Origin: Didymodactylos carnosus
Lineage: Eukaryota > Rotifera > Eurotatoria > Philodinida > Philodinidae
Length of the DNA stretch: 64,000 bases
NCBI GenBank assembly: GCA_905250885.1
Contig: CAJNOQ010000039.1
Span: forward strand, 1-64,000
Direction of reading: 5' to 3'
Of this stretch, positions 1 through 12,561 are shown one piece after another. Positions within the stretch are counted from its first letter, which is position 1, and the number at the start of each line of letters is the position of its first letter. Under the pieces are notes generated by a model that was not told the origin of the DNA, searched no databases, and worked only from the letters and a program-made list of their open reading frames with translations. Position numbers and translations under genes: made by a program.

Positions 1-1124
1 TTTTATTTTTTTTATTACTATTCTCGCTATTCAAGGACTAATCCACCTGCATCTGATATAATGGGCTTCCGCTTCGGGGTAGGTGGATCAGTTGTCTCTT
101 TCTTACTTGAAATAAAGCTTAAACCAAGCTTTCTTGTCGGTCGACTTTTGCAAATTTTTTTATCGATTTCTAGTCGATATAAGTTTCTAGCTATTTATTC
201 ATTCTTTGTTTCTACTTTTGATATCAAAATGAGAAAAATTCCTGCTTTTGACAAAAGAACTATGTGTAATGTCATTTACCTCAAACATAATTCGAAAATA
301 AAAACAATTATAGATTACTAGAAAGGACGCCTACATTATTTTACAACTTATCGAGCAGTAAAGACTTTTACTGTATGAAATTTCTCACTTGTTATTGATG
401 ATATGCTAGTTCTTGTTGATGAACTCGTTGTACTGCTTGTTGCTGATGTTGTAGCGCCTATAAAAAACAAAGAAATAATGAGAAGAGTATCAATCACATA
501 TGTAGCACAGCGGACAAAAATAGTCGCAATTAATTGGTCTTAACTATGTGGCTTGACGGTCGATTAATTGTCACGTTTAAGCCACATTGAAGCTGCTTAC
601 TATACTCAATCAGAATTAATGTCCGAATTGCTTACCCAAATTCATAGTCTACTGGATCAGCTACTTTTTTTACCTAATTATCTCGGCGTTTTAACTAGAC
701 TATACATTGTATGAAAAAACTTCTCCAGTTTTCACATCATTTGTTTGAAGTGCGTTTGATGTTATCGATGCATCTTTGTGATGAGAACAGCTCAATTACT
801 TGTTGTCGATGTTGAAGTACTTTCACCTAGAAAATACGATGGAAATGATGTCGGATGACTCGGGAAAAAAACTAAAGACAACGTTCAGAAAGGAAAAGCA
901 GAAGATAAAAAATGATGTATGGAGCAAAGATATTATTCTCCAGCAGTTGAAAGCAACACATTGGAGGTGGTGGTTGATGTTGTGGTAGCTAGAAAAATAA
1001 GAGAAATGTTGAATGTTTCATTCATGCGTAAGAAATTGAACCATAAGAAAAAATGGCTTTGAATATGTTCATCACACTATACAGACAAAGTTTAGTCATT
1101 CAGAAATATCATGAAAACTAAGTG
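1..1124. other. Non-coding, nothing recognised
   Basis: AT-rich sequence with only short chance open frames. I see no conserved domain, splice-supported exon or repeat. Confidence 0.5.
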
Positions 1125-1178
1125 GAGTAGATTGAAATAGTGTTTTCATTTAAAGTGTTTTTCTATTTCAATCTACTC
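1125..1178. repeat. 16-bp inverted repeat (hairpin)
   Basis: GAGTAGATTGAAATAG at 1125-1140 is followed by its exact reverse complement at 1163-1178, leaving a 22-nt loop. It is probably the core of a small foldback element. No protein lies nearby. Confidence 0.6.
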
Positions 1179-1314
1179 TATTGACTCTTTGAGCCGATAA
1201 AATATAGAAAGAAAAGTCAAAGAAGAAATAAAATACTGTTAAAATATCCACATCAATACACTCTTTAATAATCTCCCTTTCTAATAAATTTTCTTATGCA
1301 TTCATATTGAACGT

Positions 1315-1402
1315 TAAACCGCTGAGATACGGTAAAACTAGTAAAGCGGTAACGGAAAAGCCGGTTAGACCGGTTAAACGGTAACCTTTACCGTTGCATT
1401 CC
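1315..1402. repeat. AACGGTAA/ACCGGT-rich transposon end fragment
   Basis: A short stretch dense in AACGGT, ACCGGTTA and GTAACC words closes with CGTTGCATTCCTAG. Read on the other strand this looks like a hAT-type terminus followed by subterminal motifs. No partner end was found, so this is a solitary end or a relic. The hAT assignment is inference. Confidence 0.35.
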
Positions 1403-1539
1403 TAGTCATCACGCAACAACCGTTGTGCATGTTAACTTCATTTTACACTTTACACAAGTAATCTGAACTCTTACGTCGCTTTAGTATTTTGCCATACGAA
1501 AAATTTCGTATTGCACTTTTTGGTAAAACATTTTGGATT

Positions 1540-1605
1540 ATTTTCGATTTCGAATAATCGAACATCGATTATTCGATTTTTAATCGAAATCGGTGCATGC
1601 CTAAT
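1540..1605. repeat. CGATTATTCGA-rich transposon end fragment
   Basis: Overlapping palindromic words (TCGAATAATCGA, ATCGATTATTCGAT, AATCGAAAT) end in GGTGCATGCCTA. The reverse complement TAGGCATGCACC resembles hAT-family terminal repeats. No second terminus was identified. Confidence 0.35.
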
Positions 1606-2555
1606 ACAAAATAATTAGTATGTGGCTATTCTTTTTGTTGAAATTGAAACTTTATACCTAAAAAAAGTAATTTCATATGAACTAACTAAAATTAACTTTG
1701 AACGGAAGAAAAACATCTAAAACAGAAAATGAATCAAAAATTCTTTGTTGATTCACTGACCTACGTAAATGTTTCATACATTTTCATATTATATTCAGCA
1801 TGTTTGAAAGTTTTATAAGTCGAAGAACAGTACAATAAACATAATATAAAGAAACTTCTTTTTCATACAAAATCAAGTTGCATATGATTCTTTAGAATAC
1901 CATTCATCTGTTCTAAGCAAACAAATGTATATATAGTGATACATCCGAAAGTAATGGGATGTAAATACAATAAATGGAGCGTTGTTAATATTCAAGTATT
2001 ATTTATTCATTCAAATGATTAACTCATCAAAATAACACGAAGAGACGCGAAAGTAGCACATTTACGAGAAAACCTGAATATTTATGACGCCATTTATATA
2101 CATATAAAAACAAATCACGACCTTTTTTCTAAACATTTGAGTTACGTAAATTGGAGCATATATATATTCCAAGAAAAACCAGCGTTTTAACTCATACCGT
2201 ATCCTTTTTCTAAAGTTATATAGAACTAAATATTTAGTATTAATATTACTTATTCCAGCACTGATAGTAGCTGAAGTCGCTGGAGAAGGCCGTCGTCAAG
2301 CTCTGACACGTATGATATGTGATGCTGAGAATGCAAAACAACATATTGCAAAACGGCAAATTTATCGCTGTGCCTATTATCCTTAGAAAATACATACAGA
2401 CAATTAAATCCCATTGTTCGTAACCAAAGTGGAACACTTCGATTGCTGTTATACTACCAAAAAAAAGTTTCGTCCGTTTTGGTTTAGCCAAACAGGAGTT
2501 ATTCGAAAAATAAAGGTTCGCTATTGCCAAGTTTTCTACGTGACTTGTCTGACCA
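1606..2555. other. Non-coding, nothing recognised
   Basis: AT-rich. The one longer minus-strand open frame, ending near 2246, has no protein-like composition and runs into the palindrome that starts at 2556. Confidence 0.4.
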
Positions 2556-2724
2556 ATACGAGAAAATAAAAGAACGCGTTTTGATTCATTCTGATTCGTT
2601 TTTTTCATACTAAGAAACAGGTTAAAACGCGTTATTTCATTTAAGAACATTAAAAAACGCGTTTTAATCCGTCTTTTAGTATGAAAAAACGAAACAAAAC
2701 GCGTTTTTTATTTTCTCATTTTGG
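2556..2724. repeat. Spacerless foldback element with AACGCGTTTT motifs
   Basis: Left arm 2556-2645 and right arm 2646-2724 are imperfect reverse complements. Both contain GAGAAAATAAAA, then AACGCGTTTT, then TTTTTTCATACTAA, then AAAACGCGTT. Four AACGCGTT words lie in about 150 bp. There is essentially no loop. It is probably a MITE; no target duplication was identified. Confidence 0.6.
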
Positions 2725-5571
2725 AGAGGCAAAACACGTACAAAATTTGGCTCTGGATGACGGGGGAATTTCGTAAAATGGGATTTTTTTCGCATTTTAC
2801 TAATGAGCTGAAGCATCGTATCAAGAAATGTTTTAGGTGAAAGTTGTGGAGTTTTAAACAGGCTTTTAGAATAACTGCTTGCCTTTTAAAATAGGTCGCT
2901 GGATTAAATAAAAATAGAAAAATATCCTCCGTGTTGGAATTTCATTCGTGTTGGAATTTTTGACGATATCTTTGGACTAGCGCCATTGCAAAATTTTGTC
3001 GATTTAGCTCAGAAACTCCTAGATATGTCTCGCGCCAACTGATTACGGATGATAATGTCACGCACTTGTTAAAATCAATGGTGTAGAAGTAAGCCCAAAT
3101 TTTTGTTTGCGTCTACGTACTATGAAATAAAATGGAGCTCAAGCCTTCCCGAATATAGTCCCTTTTTAAGTCTTTTCAGTGTGTATTGTAAAAGTTTGAT
3201 AATAACTGAATAATTCTAACATACAAATCTACTTATATGTGTATTGAATATCTTCAGCATCGTTATATACTACAGAGTTTTATTTAAATTTCGTCGTTCT
3301 CACTTCATATTCTGACAACAAAAGCAGTGTGAACTCAAAAGTTCGTGATTTAGTGGAGAAATCTGCTAGCCCTTCAACGATTCAATTTGACCGCGTTGTT
3401 CAAGTGACATCTACTAAAGACAGATACATGATACCTCGTAAGCTTTTTCGTAATTATTCAACTTTATATGATCAAGACTCTTTGTAATTCTCAGCTACAC
3501 CGGTTGTGTACTTCTCGGAATCGTTTTCGTCCAGTGGAAGCCTTAAGACGTCATGGCAATTTAGTTTGTACTCGATCGAATTGGGTGAATGAATGAATCA
3601 TGTATAGTTACCTGTAGAACAGGAATATGAGGTCGTACAAAATATTGTCATAATGAATTCGAAAATACCTTAACAACATATGGTGTAAATCTCGATGTTA
3701 ATAATACCAGACTGTATTATTTTCTAAACTGCCGTTCGACAGGTCGCACTGACATCATTCAGTAGAAGCAGAAGGCTATTTTTCTCGTTTTCTACAATCG
3801 GACCTGTGTAATACATCATTTTTCAGATAAAATTTGATACAAAAAAAAAATTGGAGTAACAGTGATGGATCAGCTTCACGATAGTACTGACTACTCTTCT
3901 ATTCTGTTTGAAAATAATATTTTTATTCCTTTCTATATATGCCAACGTTGAAAGTGCATGGAAATAGAGAGAAGCACGTTTTTCCGACGTAATAGCTAAT
4001 TCTAGTGTCTTGGCGTACCCCCAATCATTTTTATTTTGCTTTGCATGTTAAGATAAACAATGCCATGATTATAAGCGTGGTCGGTTACCTATGCTTCAAT
4101 TCTTTTTAAATTTTTCAAACGGTAAAAATCGTCAAACCTGGTAGACCGGGGAAAATCCGAGTCGCTCAAAAACTGAAGAAAAATCAGAGATCCAGATTTG
4201 TAGAGCACACTTAAGACTATCTTTCCATCGAAAAAAATCGACCGATCTCTATGTTAATTTCAGAAACCATAAACTTGTTTTCCAAGAATTCTCTGAAAAA
4301 TTGGTCTTTCGAACCTTTTCAAAAGTAGTTGGTACTAATTAAAAGTTGACTTTAAGTCTTTAGTTTCGATCACTAGAAACCGCAAGTCGCTATCTATCAA
4401 GGTGACGGAGTTATTCAAGAAACGAGCACATGGCTTTTATTTTGGCGCCGATAATAGTATCGATCATGTGAATGAACTTATTACGGTTCATAAATTTATT
4501 AATGTTTTATTTTTCTTATACTGAGGTACGTGGTTAACGGCATAACGTGCTCTTTTCTTAAAATAAATGAAAGTGCCTTTGCTCAGTCATAGAACATTAG
4601 TTTTCGAAACAAAAAAAGTTACTATATCGCTCCTCGCCCTGAACAGATTGTGGCACGATAAATAAGAATAAACATGAAAATTTCATTTTTTTTTGAAAAT
4701 TTTACTGTTAAGTTCAAAAAACCAGTATATTTTTTAGTATTTTAAAATTTTTTCGTGTTAGAGAAGAAATCCAAATATTTCTTCAAGTATAATCCACTAA
4801 AGTGCCTTTTGTGATTAATTCCAACAACAAAAACAATCGTCTAATTTGTTGTTGTAATAAGTGCAAATCACATCGTTTAAAGAAAATAGATAGTATCTAT
4901 GTCGAACATACGCTCCAGTTACTTTTACTTTTTTTAAACAGTTATAAAGAATAGAAAGGAAACGCTCAGGCTAGATCCTATTTAAAAAGATAGCTGCCGA
5001 TGAATCGACAGATAACCGCGCACAATCGCAAATAACCGGTGGCTATTTATCGGTTATTGTTACATATGGAGTGTTAAATCTAATACCAGGTATGCACATC
5101 GGTATCCGATATGGAAATACCAAACTTCGGTATATACCGATATTGAAAATACCGACTGTTTTTCTTTTTTTTACCTTTGAAATAGGATATCATAGCATCA
5201 TGGATAGTCAGAACTTCAAAAATACTCAGCTGCGTATTCTGAGCATGTGCAGATAGAAAATACGGGAAAACTTCGGCTTTAGAAAGCAAACCAAGCTCTT
5301 GTATTGAATCTCTCATTCCTTCTGGGTGTCCAGGATGCTAAACTATCTCGTATCAAATGAAAAAATCCAAAAAAGTTGGTATTTTCGATATTTGGTATAC
5401 AAATACAGACCAGGATTCAAAAAGTGTGAAAGAAGTTTTTAGTTCCATCAGATGGATCAAATCAAGTTTTTTGATGAATATCGAGTCAGTCCACAGGATA
5501 GCAAAAAAAAACGAACGCTTATCTAGTTTTATTTTGAAAACACTTGCCTGTCAGAAAAAGCTACAATAAGG
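2725..5571. other. Non-coding; weak ACCGATA/CGGTAT repeats at 5070-5430
   Basis: No supported gene. Between about 5070 and 5160, and again near 5380-5400, words such as GGTATATACCGATA and TTTCGATATTTGGTAT recur on both strands. This suggests an old element related in style to the CCGGTAT-rich hAT MITEs at 7.5 kb, but I cannot define its ends. Confidence 0.35.
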
Positions 5572-5920
5572 GTTTCCGGTAGGCACGGGCGAGCCAGAGG
5601 GGGTACCGAGTCCGAGTGGAGGCCTTAAAACTTCAAGTCGAGTTCGAGTCCGGCAATCTTTTAGATTCTTTTCTGATGTGTGTAGTTACTTTGCATGCCT
5701 GTCTTTCGAACAATATTTTCAATTTCTTGTGAAACAGCAGGTGTTTTTATTTCGCTTTTCATTTTTCTTAGATCATTTGTGTTAAAAGTTGAACAGATCG
5801 GACTCGGAATACAAAAACTCAAATTTGAGTCCTTCAAAAAAGTCTTCTGTTCGAGTCCAAATCTGCTAAAAAATTTTCCACTTCGGACTCGCTCATGCTT
5901 GGTTCCTGACATTTATTTAA
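5572..5920. mobile_element. MITE with CGAGTCC subterminal motifs, overlapping the fucosyltransferase 3' end
   Basis: CGAGTCC/GGACTCG words occur repeatedly: near 5606, 5640, 5800, 5830, 5850 and 5885. The left end reads GGTAGGCACGGGCGAGCC. The reverse-complemented right end reads ACCAAGCATGAGCGAGTCC, so the two ends resemble each other as an imperfect terminal inverted repeat. No clear target duplication is visible. The last ~20 codons of the neighbouring fucosyltransferase lie inside this element. The superfamily is uncertain; hAT is a guess. Confidence 0.5.
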
Positions 5921-7120
5921 CCAATCTGAAAAGTTAGTATATGTTTTAGACTGAAAAGTTTTTTGTTGTAGTTTAGTACATAGGTCACAAAATTTAGCAT
6001 CTAAATAATATCCATCGGGCCATGTAAGAACTCGATACTCTGTACGCCACTCGTGATATGTTTTATATCTATCAATATCGCTACCTATCCTCACTAGTTC
6101 GGAACCAAATTCTGTAAAATTTGAAGAATGACTAATATACATGAAAGATGATTTTGGCAGTAATTCATCATAATTGCTTTCGCTTGCACCCATCACAATT
6201 GGGATACCACCATGAACTAGTGCGTTGTAAAATACTTTTTCGGTGATATAATCAAGACAATAAGAGTTTTCAAAAGCTAAATAAAATTTGTAATTAAATA
6301 AAATTTTTTCAAATTCTTCTTTAGATAACCTTCTCTTTTCCGTACATAAACCATATTGATCAATAGGATAATATGTGCCTAATTTTAGTGCTAGCTGGTT
6401 GCGATATGTTTTAGCATTGCAATTTGATACTATCCATAATATGCGACTTTTTCTTTTCATAAATTCGTCTGATATGTTAAATGTTGACTGATTGTTCGGA
6501 GAGTTGTAAAAGTCGATACACTAAGGATCGTTAATCGAACGAGAGAAATTGCGGTGAATATATTTACCATAAGCATGCCAAATATCAGAATCACGACGAT
6601 ATGTCATTGTCCTAATAACGAAGAAAACGTCATTATTGTACTTATTAAAATAGAATTAAGCATAAACTTACCAGTTAAAATTGAGCCCACGTTGTGTGTA
6701 TTCTGGATGGTTTATGGGCGCCTCCCAAGACCAGAATATCCATATTTGATTCGCCGACGTTCGATTATAATTTTCTAGTTGAAATGACCATAAGAAGTCT
6801 TCGCCAAAAAATAAAACGGCTTTTGAACGATTAAAATCGTTTAATTTGCATGAAAAATCACATTTATATGGACAATACTCAAAATTAACTAAATGATTAC
6901 CTCTCTTTCCCTCACAAATATTGTCACGGGTCTTGACTGAAAAATTGTAAGTATAAAGTAATATCAATGGTTTATTAACTACAAAACGAAAAGAATACTG
7001 CACGAGCTGTGTGGTAATTCTTTGAACTGGTAAGTTTATTATAATAAAAAACAATATGACAATTAATGTTAAATTCAGAATGATTCTGCGACTGATCGAA
7101 CTGTATGGAAAGTCGATCAT
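5834..7120 (-). CDS. Alpha-1,3-fucosyltransferase (GT10), three exons
   Basis: Predicted Golgi type II membrane enzyme transferring fucose from GDP-fucose to N-acetylglucosamine-containing glycans (family knowledge). The exons are 7120-6672, 6611-6568 and 6468-5834. Both introns are GT-AG and the total is 1128 nt (375 codons plus stop), with phases that fit exactly. The start is the ATG at 7120, followed by a short cytosolic tail and a hydrophobic anchor at about residues 13-30 (LTLIVILFFIIINL). The N-terminal GT10 domain shows IWIFWSWEAPINHP and, across the first splice, the conserved YRRDSDI. The catalytic domain has the GT10 signature FYLAFENSYCLDYITEKVFY followed by NALVHGGIPIVMG. Length is normal for the family. 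The final ~20 residues (MSESEVENFLADLDSNRRLF) are encoded by CGAGTCC-motif repeat DNA, so the ancestral C-terminus was probably replaced. It looks functional. Confidence 0.88.
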
Positions 7121-7464
7121 TTCAAAATTATCAGATTTTCATTCATGTAACTAGAATAAAAAAGAAATGAATATAAAAAAACTAAGTAAAGTAAAAGTTT
7201 TTGAAAAATTTACATATTAAACGGCACTTTCTCGAAATAAAAATATAGTATTGTGTAGATGTAAAAGTAATAGTGTATAAACCAGATGCGAAAGTAATAG
7301 TATATAAATTAACTAGGGCATTTGTTAAACTTTTTCTGTATTTATTGAAGAATGAAAAAGTAAATGTGTACAGCCGAAAGCTAAAGTGAAAAACAATTAT
7401 GTTGGTGTTCGTATTTTTTTTTTGAGTGAAATTATATGCAAAATTATTAAAACCTATTTCACAG
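7121..7464. other. Upstream region of the fucosyltransferase gene
   Basis: No gene seen. It should hold the minus-strand promoter of the fucosyltransferase, but no clear TATA box stands out in this AT-rich DNA. Confidence 0.3.
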
Positions 7465-7901
7465 CAGAGGTGTAACCGGTATTAAAAATGCGATACCAGT
7501 ATACAAATTACTGGTCGGTACCGGCTTGTCTTGATCACATTTTGCCTAAATACAAATACTTTTTCCTTGTTTTTCTTTACTGTGAACCCAAAGGAATAGA
7601 TTAATCTTTTCACTTTGATTATGTATAGCTAATTTCGCATACGCTGTTTTTAACGAAAACAGCAATCTAACTCATACTTTTAAATTAAGAAGTTTATATA
7701 AGCCGACAAAGTGTAAGTAATTAGAATGAAATTTTAATGGAAAAAGTATGCCACAGATGAACTGAATTTACACGATGTTTTTCGAAAACAATCGTATCAT
7801 ACCGCAGAATACCAGCAATATTGGGCGACTGATTGTACTTCATACTAATGCCGGTATACCGGTCGGCGTTATAATTCGTATCGGTACCGACTGCACCTCT
7901 G
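7465..7901. mobile_element. hAT-type MITE, copy 1, with 8-bp target duplication
   Basis: 437 bp. It begins CAGAGGTGTAACCGGTAT and ends with the complement (GACTGCACCTCTG). TTTCACAG is duplicated exactly at 7457-7464 and 7902-7909, an 8-bp target duplication as expected of hAT elements. The ends are rich in CCGGTAT/ATACCGG words. There is no coding capacity. The intact TIRs and perfect duplication suggest a fairly recent insertion. Confidence 0.8.
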
Positions 7902-7916
7902 TTTCACAGTATAGTT

Positions 7917-8345
7917 CAGAGGTGTAGCCGGTATCGGTTCAACGGTTGGTATACCGGTACGAATATAATGTCGACCGGTATACCGGCATTAGTATGAAGT
8001 ATAATCAGTTGGCCGGTATTTTGCGGTATGATACGATTTTTTTCGGAAAACATTGTGTAAGTTCAGTTCATCTGTGACACATTTCTTCCACTAAAATTCT
8101 ATTCCAGTTACTTAAGTTTTGTTGGCTTATATAAACTTCTTAATTTAAAAGATTGAATTAGATTGCTGTTTTCGTTAAAAAAATAGTGTGTGCAAAATTA
8201 GCTATACATAATCAAAGTGAAAAGATTAATGGATCCCTGTGATAACATAAAATAAAATTCACCGTAAAGAAAAACAAACAACGAAACAGTATTTGTATTA
8301 TTATTAAAGTATTGCAAAATATGATCAAGACAAGCCGATACTGGC
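7917..8345. mobile_element. hAT-type MITE, copy 2, inverted relative to copy 1
   Basis: It starts CAGAGGTGTAGCCGGTATCG and follows copy 1 in reverse orientation: the interior TTAAATTAAGAAGTTTATAT of copy 1 appears here reverse-complemented. Similarity stops near 8345, after the equivalent of CTTGTCTTGATCA, so the distal ~60 bp including the outer TIR are missing. Only 15 bp separate the two copies, giving a ~0.9-kb near-palindrome. Confidence 0.7.
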
Positions 8346-8639
8346 ACGAAGTTTGTTCAATTAATACGCTCAACTCAATTAAGCCTTTATTGGTTTTCCA
8401 GTAACGATCAAACCGACAGATCCTTGCTATTGTTTCATTCATGAGTATTGTTTCTCTACAAAAGCTTTTCCGTTAAACAGTTAAACTCTGTGATGGAGTG
8501 TATAAAATGACTTCGTTAAAATTAAATTAGTATACAGTTGATAGAAAAAAATGAGTAGAATGATAGAAAATGTAAACGGGACGAAACCAGTGTGGGACGA
8601 AATGAGAGCTAATTAACAAATACGGGACGAAACAAGAGG

Positions 8640-10639
8640 ATACCATTTAAGACATGAAAACTATAAGTATTGGCAAGCAATTTATATAGATGAGAAAGCT
8701 AAATTTGAGCAAGCTAGAAGAGAAAAGAAAATATCTCACATGAAAGAAGGAAATAATATTTGGTCTCACGTTAGAAATGTGTTTCGACCTTTTACTCCGT
8801 CATTCTGAGGTTTAAAAGAGGGTGATAAAAATAATTAAAAAGAATGAAAACATTGTAGAAAGACTTACTACTATGAAGACTTAATACTATGAAAAACATT
8901 TTTCCGAGCGAAACACGACGTGACAAATCCTTTTCACTTGGAGTGCTTAGAAGCATATGAAAAGATTAAAAACAAAATAATATTCCACTGAAAAAGATCC
9001 TACGAGCAGAAATAGAAAGACTGGAAAAAATTTCAATCGAAAAAATCATTAGATAGTGTAGATACATCTGCTTTTGTACTAAAACAACTACCAATAGAAT
9101 ATTTAAATACGATAACAATACTTTTTAATAAATGTGGAGAGAAAGGAGAATTTTTTGAAAAAGGAAAAATAGCTAAAGGAAATTTTCTCTCTGAGGACGG
9201 CGCTTTTCCAACAGTAGATAGATTGAGACCTGTTTCTCTTCTCCCAAACTTAGCTAAGGTTTTTGAGCATGTAGTGGTGGTTACGATAGAAAATTAGTGT
9301 AAGGATCGAGGTATTTACGTGGACGAACAATCGGGATTTACAACAGAACGACGACTAAAGGCAAGAATTTTCGGGATTGTTGAAGGCTTGAGATTGACGG
9401 TAGCTGCGTGTAACAGACCAGCACTTGCTACATTTATAGACTTCGCAACAGCCTTCGACAGAATGTAGTGGCCAGCAGTGCTCAATACATTGGAAAAATT
9501 GAATATGCCAGTTGAACTACGAAAATGAATCTACAATTGGTTACAAAACAGGTGGATGAGAATTAGTCATGGAAGTGAACAATCAAGATTAATCAAGATA
9601 TTAATAAGTGCACCCCAATGCAGTGTATTGGCTGCCCTGTTATTTAGAATACATGTACATTTTTTACCATCTTATTTTTCTCAAATATTAAGTCACTTGT
9701 TTGCGGATGACTTGATGATGATCATCAAAGGAGCACTGGAGAAAAGATTGAGTGACAATATTAAATACATTGAAACACAAGCTAAGGTTGTTTTAAAATC
9801 TCTTGAAAGATTTTCGGATGATCACATTCTACCTGTAAACATATCAAAAACAAAATCAGTGTCAGTACATTCTACAGTAGCTGTTAAGAAACCAGATATT
9901 ATAAAAATGTTAAAATAGAGTACGTTAATTTATTTAAGTGCTTAGGTACAGAATTAGGCATAAAGCTAGGTTGGAATAATCATATTGATTCGAGATTAAA
10001 GAAAGTTAGAAACTCTTATTGTGCTTTGAGAAAAATCTTTCTTACGATTCCAAAAAATGAGGTTAAGGTCAGAAAAAAATTGTTTTGTGCCTACTCTCTA
10101 CCTCATTTTATTTGATTATTTCCCACTTATTTTTACTATACAGAGAAACAACAACAAAAAGTGGAACATGTCTATTTATCAGGAATAAGGATGGTGTACA
10201 GTTTCATACGAAGACGTTACAACACTTGCGTTAAGCAGAAAGTATACTCTTCACGATTATCTTATCGGTACTGGGTTCGCTTTCAGAAACACTTGGATGT
10301 GTCTCCTGTGTGTCCTAAAGTTATAGGCAAACCTAGACAGCATACCTTATAGCTACTGCCCTCTTCGAGTTATACTATCGTAGTTGTGGATTTAGGCGAA
10401 ATGCTGTATTTCCTAACAGATTGTCACAGAGAACACATCATACGTATCTAGATCTGATGTCCTTCATAAATGTACAGAGAGAACAATTTTTCTTTTTCAA
10501 AAAATCTTTTTCTCATTTTGAGCATTTTGTACTAAAATATTTTGCAGAAAAAAATAATATTGATTCTATAATCACTCCTACTTACCCGTACCTGAGTTTA
10601 AGTCAAAATTCTTATTTTGACCTAAACTCGACCCTGTGA
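8640..10639 (+). mobile_element. Decayed non-LTR retrotransposon (LINE), reverse transcriptase and C-terminal region
   Basis: Reading plus-strand frames in order gives RPVSLLPNLAKVFE (near 9230), DEQSGFT, LATFIDFATAFDRM (near 9430), FADDLMMI (near 9700; the catalytic F/YxDD box as FADD) and the downstream thumb region. The C-terminal part typical of bdelloid LINEs continues past 10100 (CAYSLPHFI, then the ORF at 10421-10639). Many in-frame stops and several frame changes interrupt it. The endonuclease domain is missing at the 5' side, consistent with 5' truncation. The longest open piece is 9556-9918. A Jockey/CR1-like clade is possible but not decided. Confidence 0.75.
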
Positions 10640-12480
10640 TTGATCACGCATAAAACGAAAAAAGTCAAACAAAATTCTTATATCGATGACATCTCACTTT
10701 TGTTTACACAATTTGTAAAAGAAAATAGTAAGAATTATAGCTACCAAGTATTGCTCAAGTTCACTACATAATGGTTGAGAAGAAAATTAAAAGAGATGAA
10801 GTCTGAAGTGAATTGTGATCGAACCTAAAACATAATGCATCCATTTACACCGTCAGTTGAACCTATACAAACAAAAAATTTTATTACCAATCGGTTAAAA
10901 TACGTAATCCGATCAATCGAAAAAATTGCCTATTACAATGACTAATGACATTTGCCTATACAAATTCATGAATGACATGGTTCTGATTGGCACACACTAA
11001 TTGAAATTATATAACTGCAATTTTTAAGGAAGTTTCTGTAGATCTCAGCATCTACAGCCAGCATGAGAAATCTCTTTTGTTTTCATCAACGAAATTAGAC
11101 TACAAAGCCATGTCGTTTATGAAAGTTTCAGCAGTTTCAAAATGTCATTTTCTGTTGGATAAGACTTTACTGGATCGAAATTCCCTTAACTTGATTTTTT
11201 AATTGAAAAATACGATTTCTTTAGTCTAAAGTTCAATACTTGTTCACTAGCGCAAAAAAGTTGTTTCTTAGCTGAAGAAAGGATCTCTGGGTGCCCCCTT
11301 TCGTGCAAGGAAGAATCGAAAAAATGAAATCGATGGCGATTCTGAGGCAGAATGCCATGCTGAAACTGAATGTGAGAACAGAATAATTATGCAGGATCAC
11401 TTTTCGGCGAAAATCGACGAATACATGCAAGAGTCAAGGTTTTCCAAGTATTCACTTAAGGTGACTAGGAGGAGAATCTGGTTGCAACGCCAAGATTTCG
11501 CCACGAATAAGTAATATTTCAATTTTCAATTTTTTTGAGATCGAAACTTCCGAATGAAACCTTTTTATAAATAGATAATTAAATAAAATTATGTATTGAC
11601 TCCATGATTCATATCTTGTCCCTATATGTTATTGTAGTGTCAGCTTTGTTTTTATGTAAAATGATAAACGTTTCTCTGACTATAATGTTCCGAAAAGTGA
11701 TCAAGAAAGTTATGTTTATCATTCCAAATTCGTGCAATTTCTAATATTAAAGCAAAATTCATCCATTTTATTAACTTTAGTCTGGGATATTGAGATCTCT
11801 ATAACTTAAAAACTAAAAGAGACCTTTTTCCAAAAAATTGCTTGGCATAAAGTACAAGTTGATGGGGCAGAATGGGGCATCTACTCCAGATGGATACAAA
11901 AAGAATGACGGCCTAAATCAAAAACTGGGCTCTGTTATGCTGTCCCCATAAGCCTTAGCTTCAATTTAAGATAAACTCGACCTCTCTGGCGCTTAATTTG
12001 ACGAAGAAATGTTCCCGACAGTGTTTATCACGCAGAAAAAGTAGCTTTTGAGATATAGTGGCGCTAGTGTACAGTACATGTTTTAGGGCTGTCATAACTT
12101 CTAGCAGGAGCGAGGCTTTAAGTGTACTCAAACGTCTGTGCTTTTAATACACAAAGTTACTTAAGATAATGAATTTTGAGTAGCAAAAAAGCACTAATGT
12201 AAAGTGTTGAATGATAATATGTGAAAGAAACAGATAATATGGCTTGAATTTTTTTCTAACTATCCACGATGTTCTTATACAAACTTCGATTGTAAAATAT
12301 TTTCGAAGAAAAAATGGTTTCTGTGTCATTGTACGGCATTATCATTATACTGTTATCAGGACGCTCATCTAAAGTGTTTACTAAAAATACCACAACATTG
12401 ATTTCTACGACTTTTCCTTTATACTAAGATGCATGCTCCTCATTATCACCTACACTATCTTCGTCGATACCCACCTGTTA
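10640..12480. other. Non-coding, nothing recognised
   Basis: Sequence with scattered short open frames and no domain, splice pattern or repeat that I can support. Confidence 0.45.
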
Positions 12481-12485
12481 TGAAC

Positions 12486-12495
12486 TATATAAAAA
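12486..12495 (+). promoter_or_regulatory. TATA box of the 12.6-kb gene
   Basis: TATATAAAAA sits about 70 bp upstream of the first ATG (12562) of the plus-strand gene. That spacing fits a transcription start near 12515 with a short leader. Because the region is AT-rich, this is suggestive only. Confidence 0.4.
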
Positions 12496-12561
12496 TCGAT
12501 TATCAACTGACTCTATTGCTGAATTCTTGTTGCTGTCGAATCATTCTGATTCAGATACGTC

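Noticed and set aside
2246-2650. 134-codon minus-strand open frame
   Set aside because: The start lies in the AACGCGTTTT foldback and the composition is not protein-like; no homology recognised.
5080-5316. Overlapping open frames on both strands near 5.1 kb
   Set aside because: They arise from palindromic ACCGATA/TATCGGT repeats, so both strands stay open by chance.
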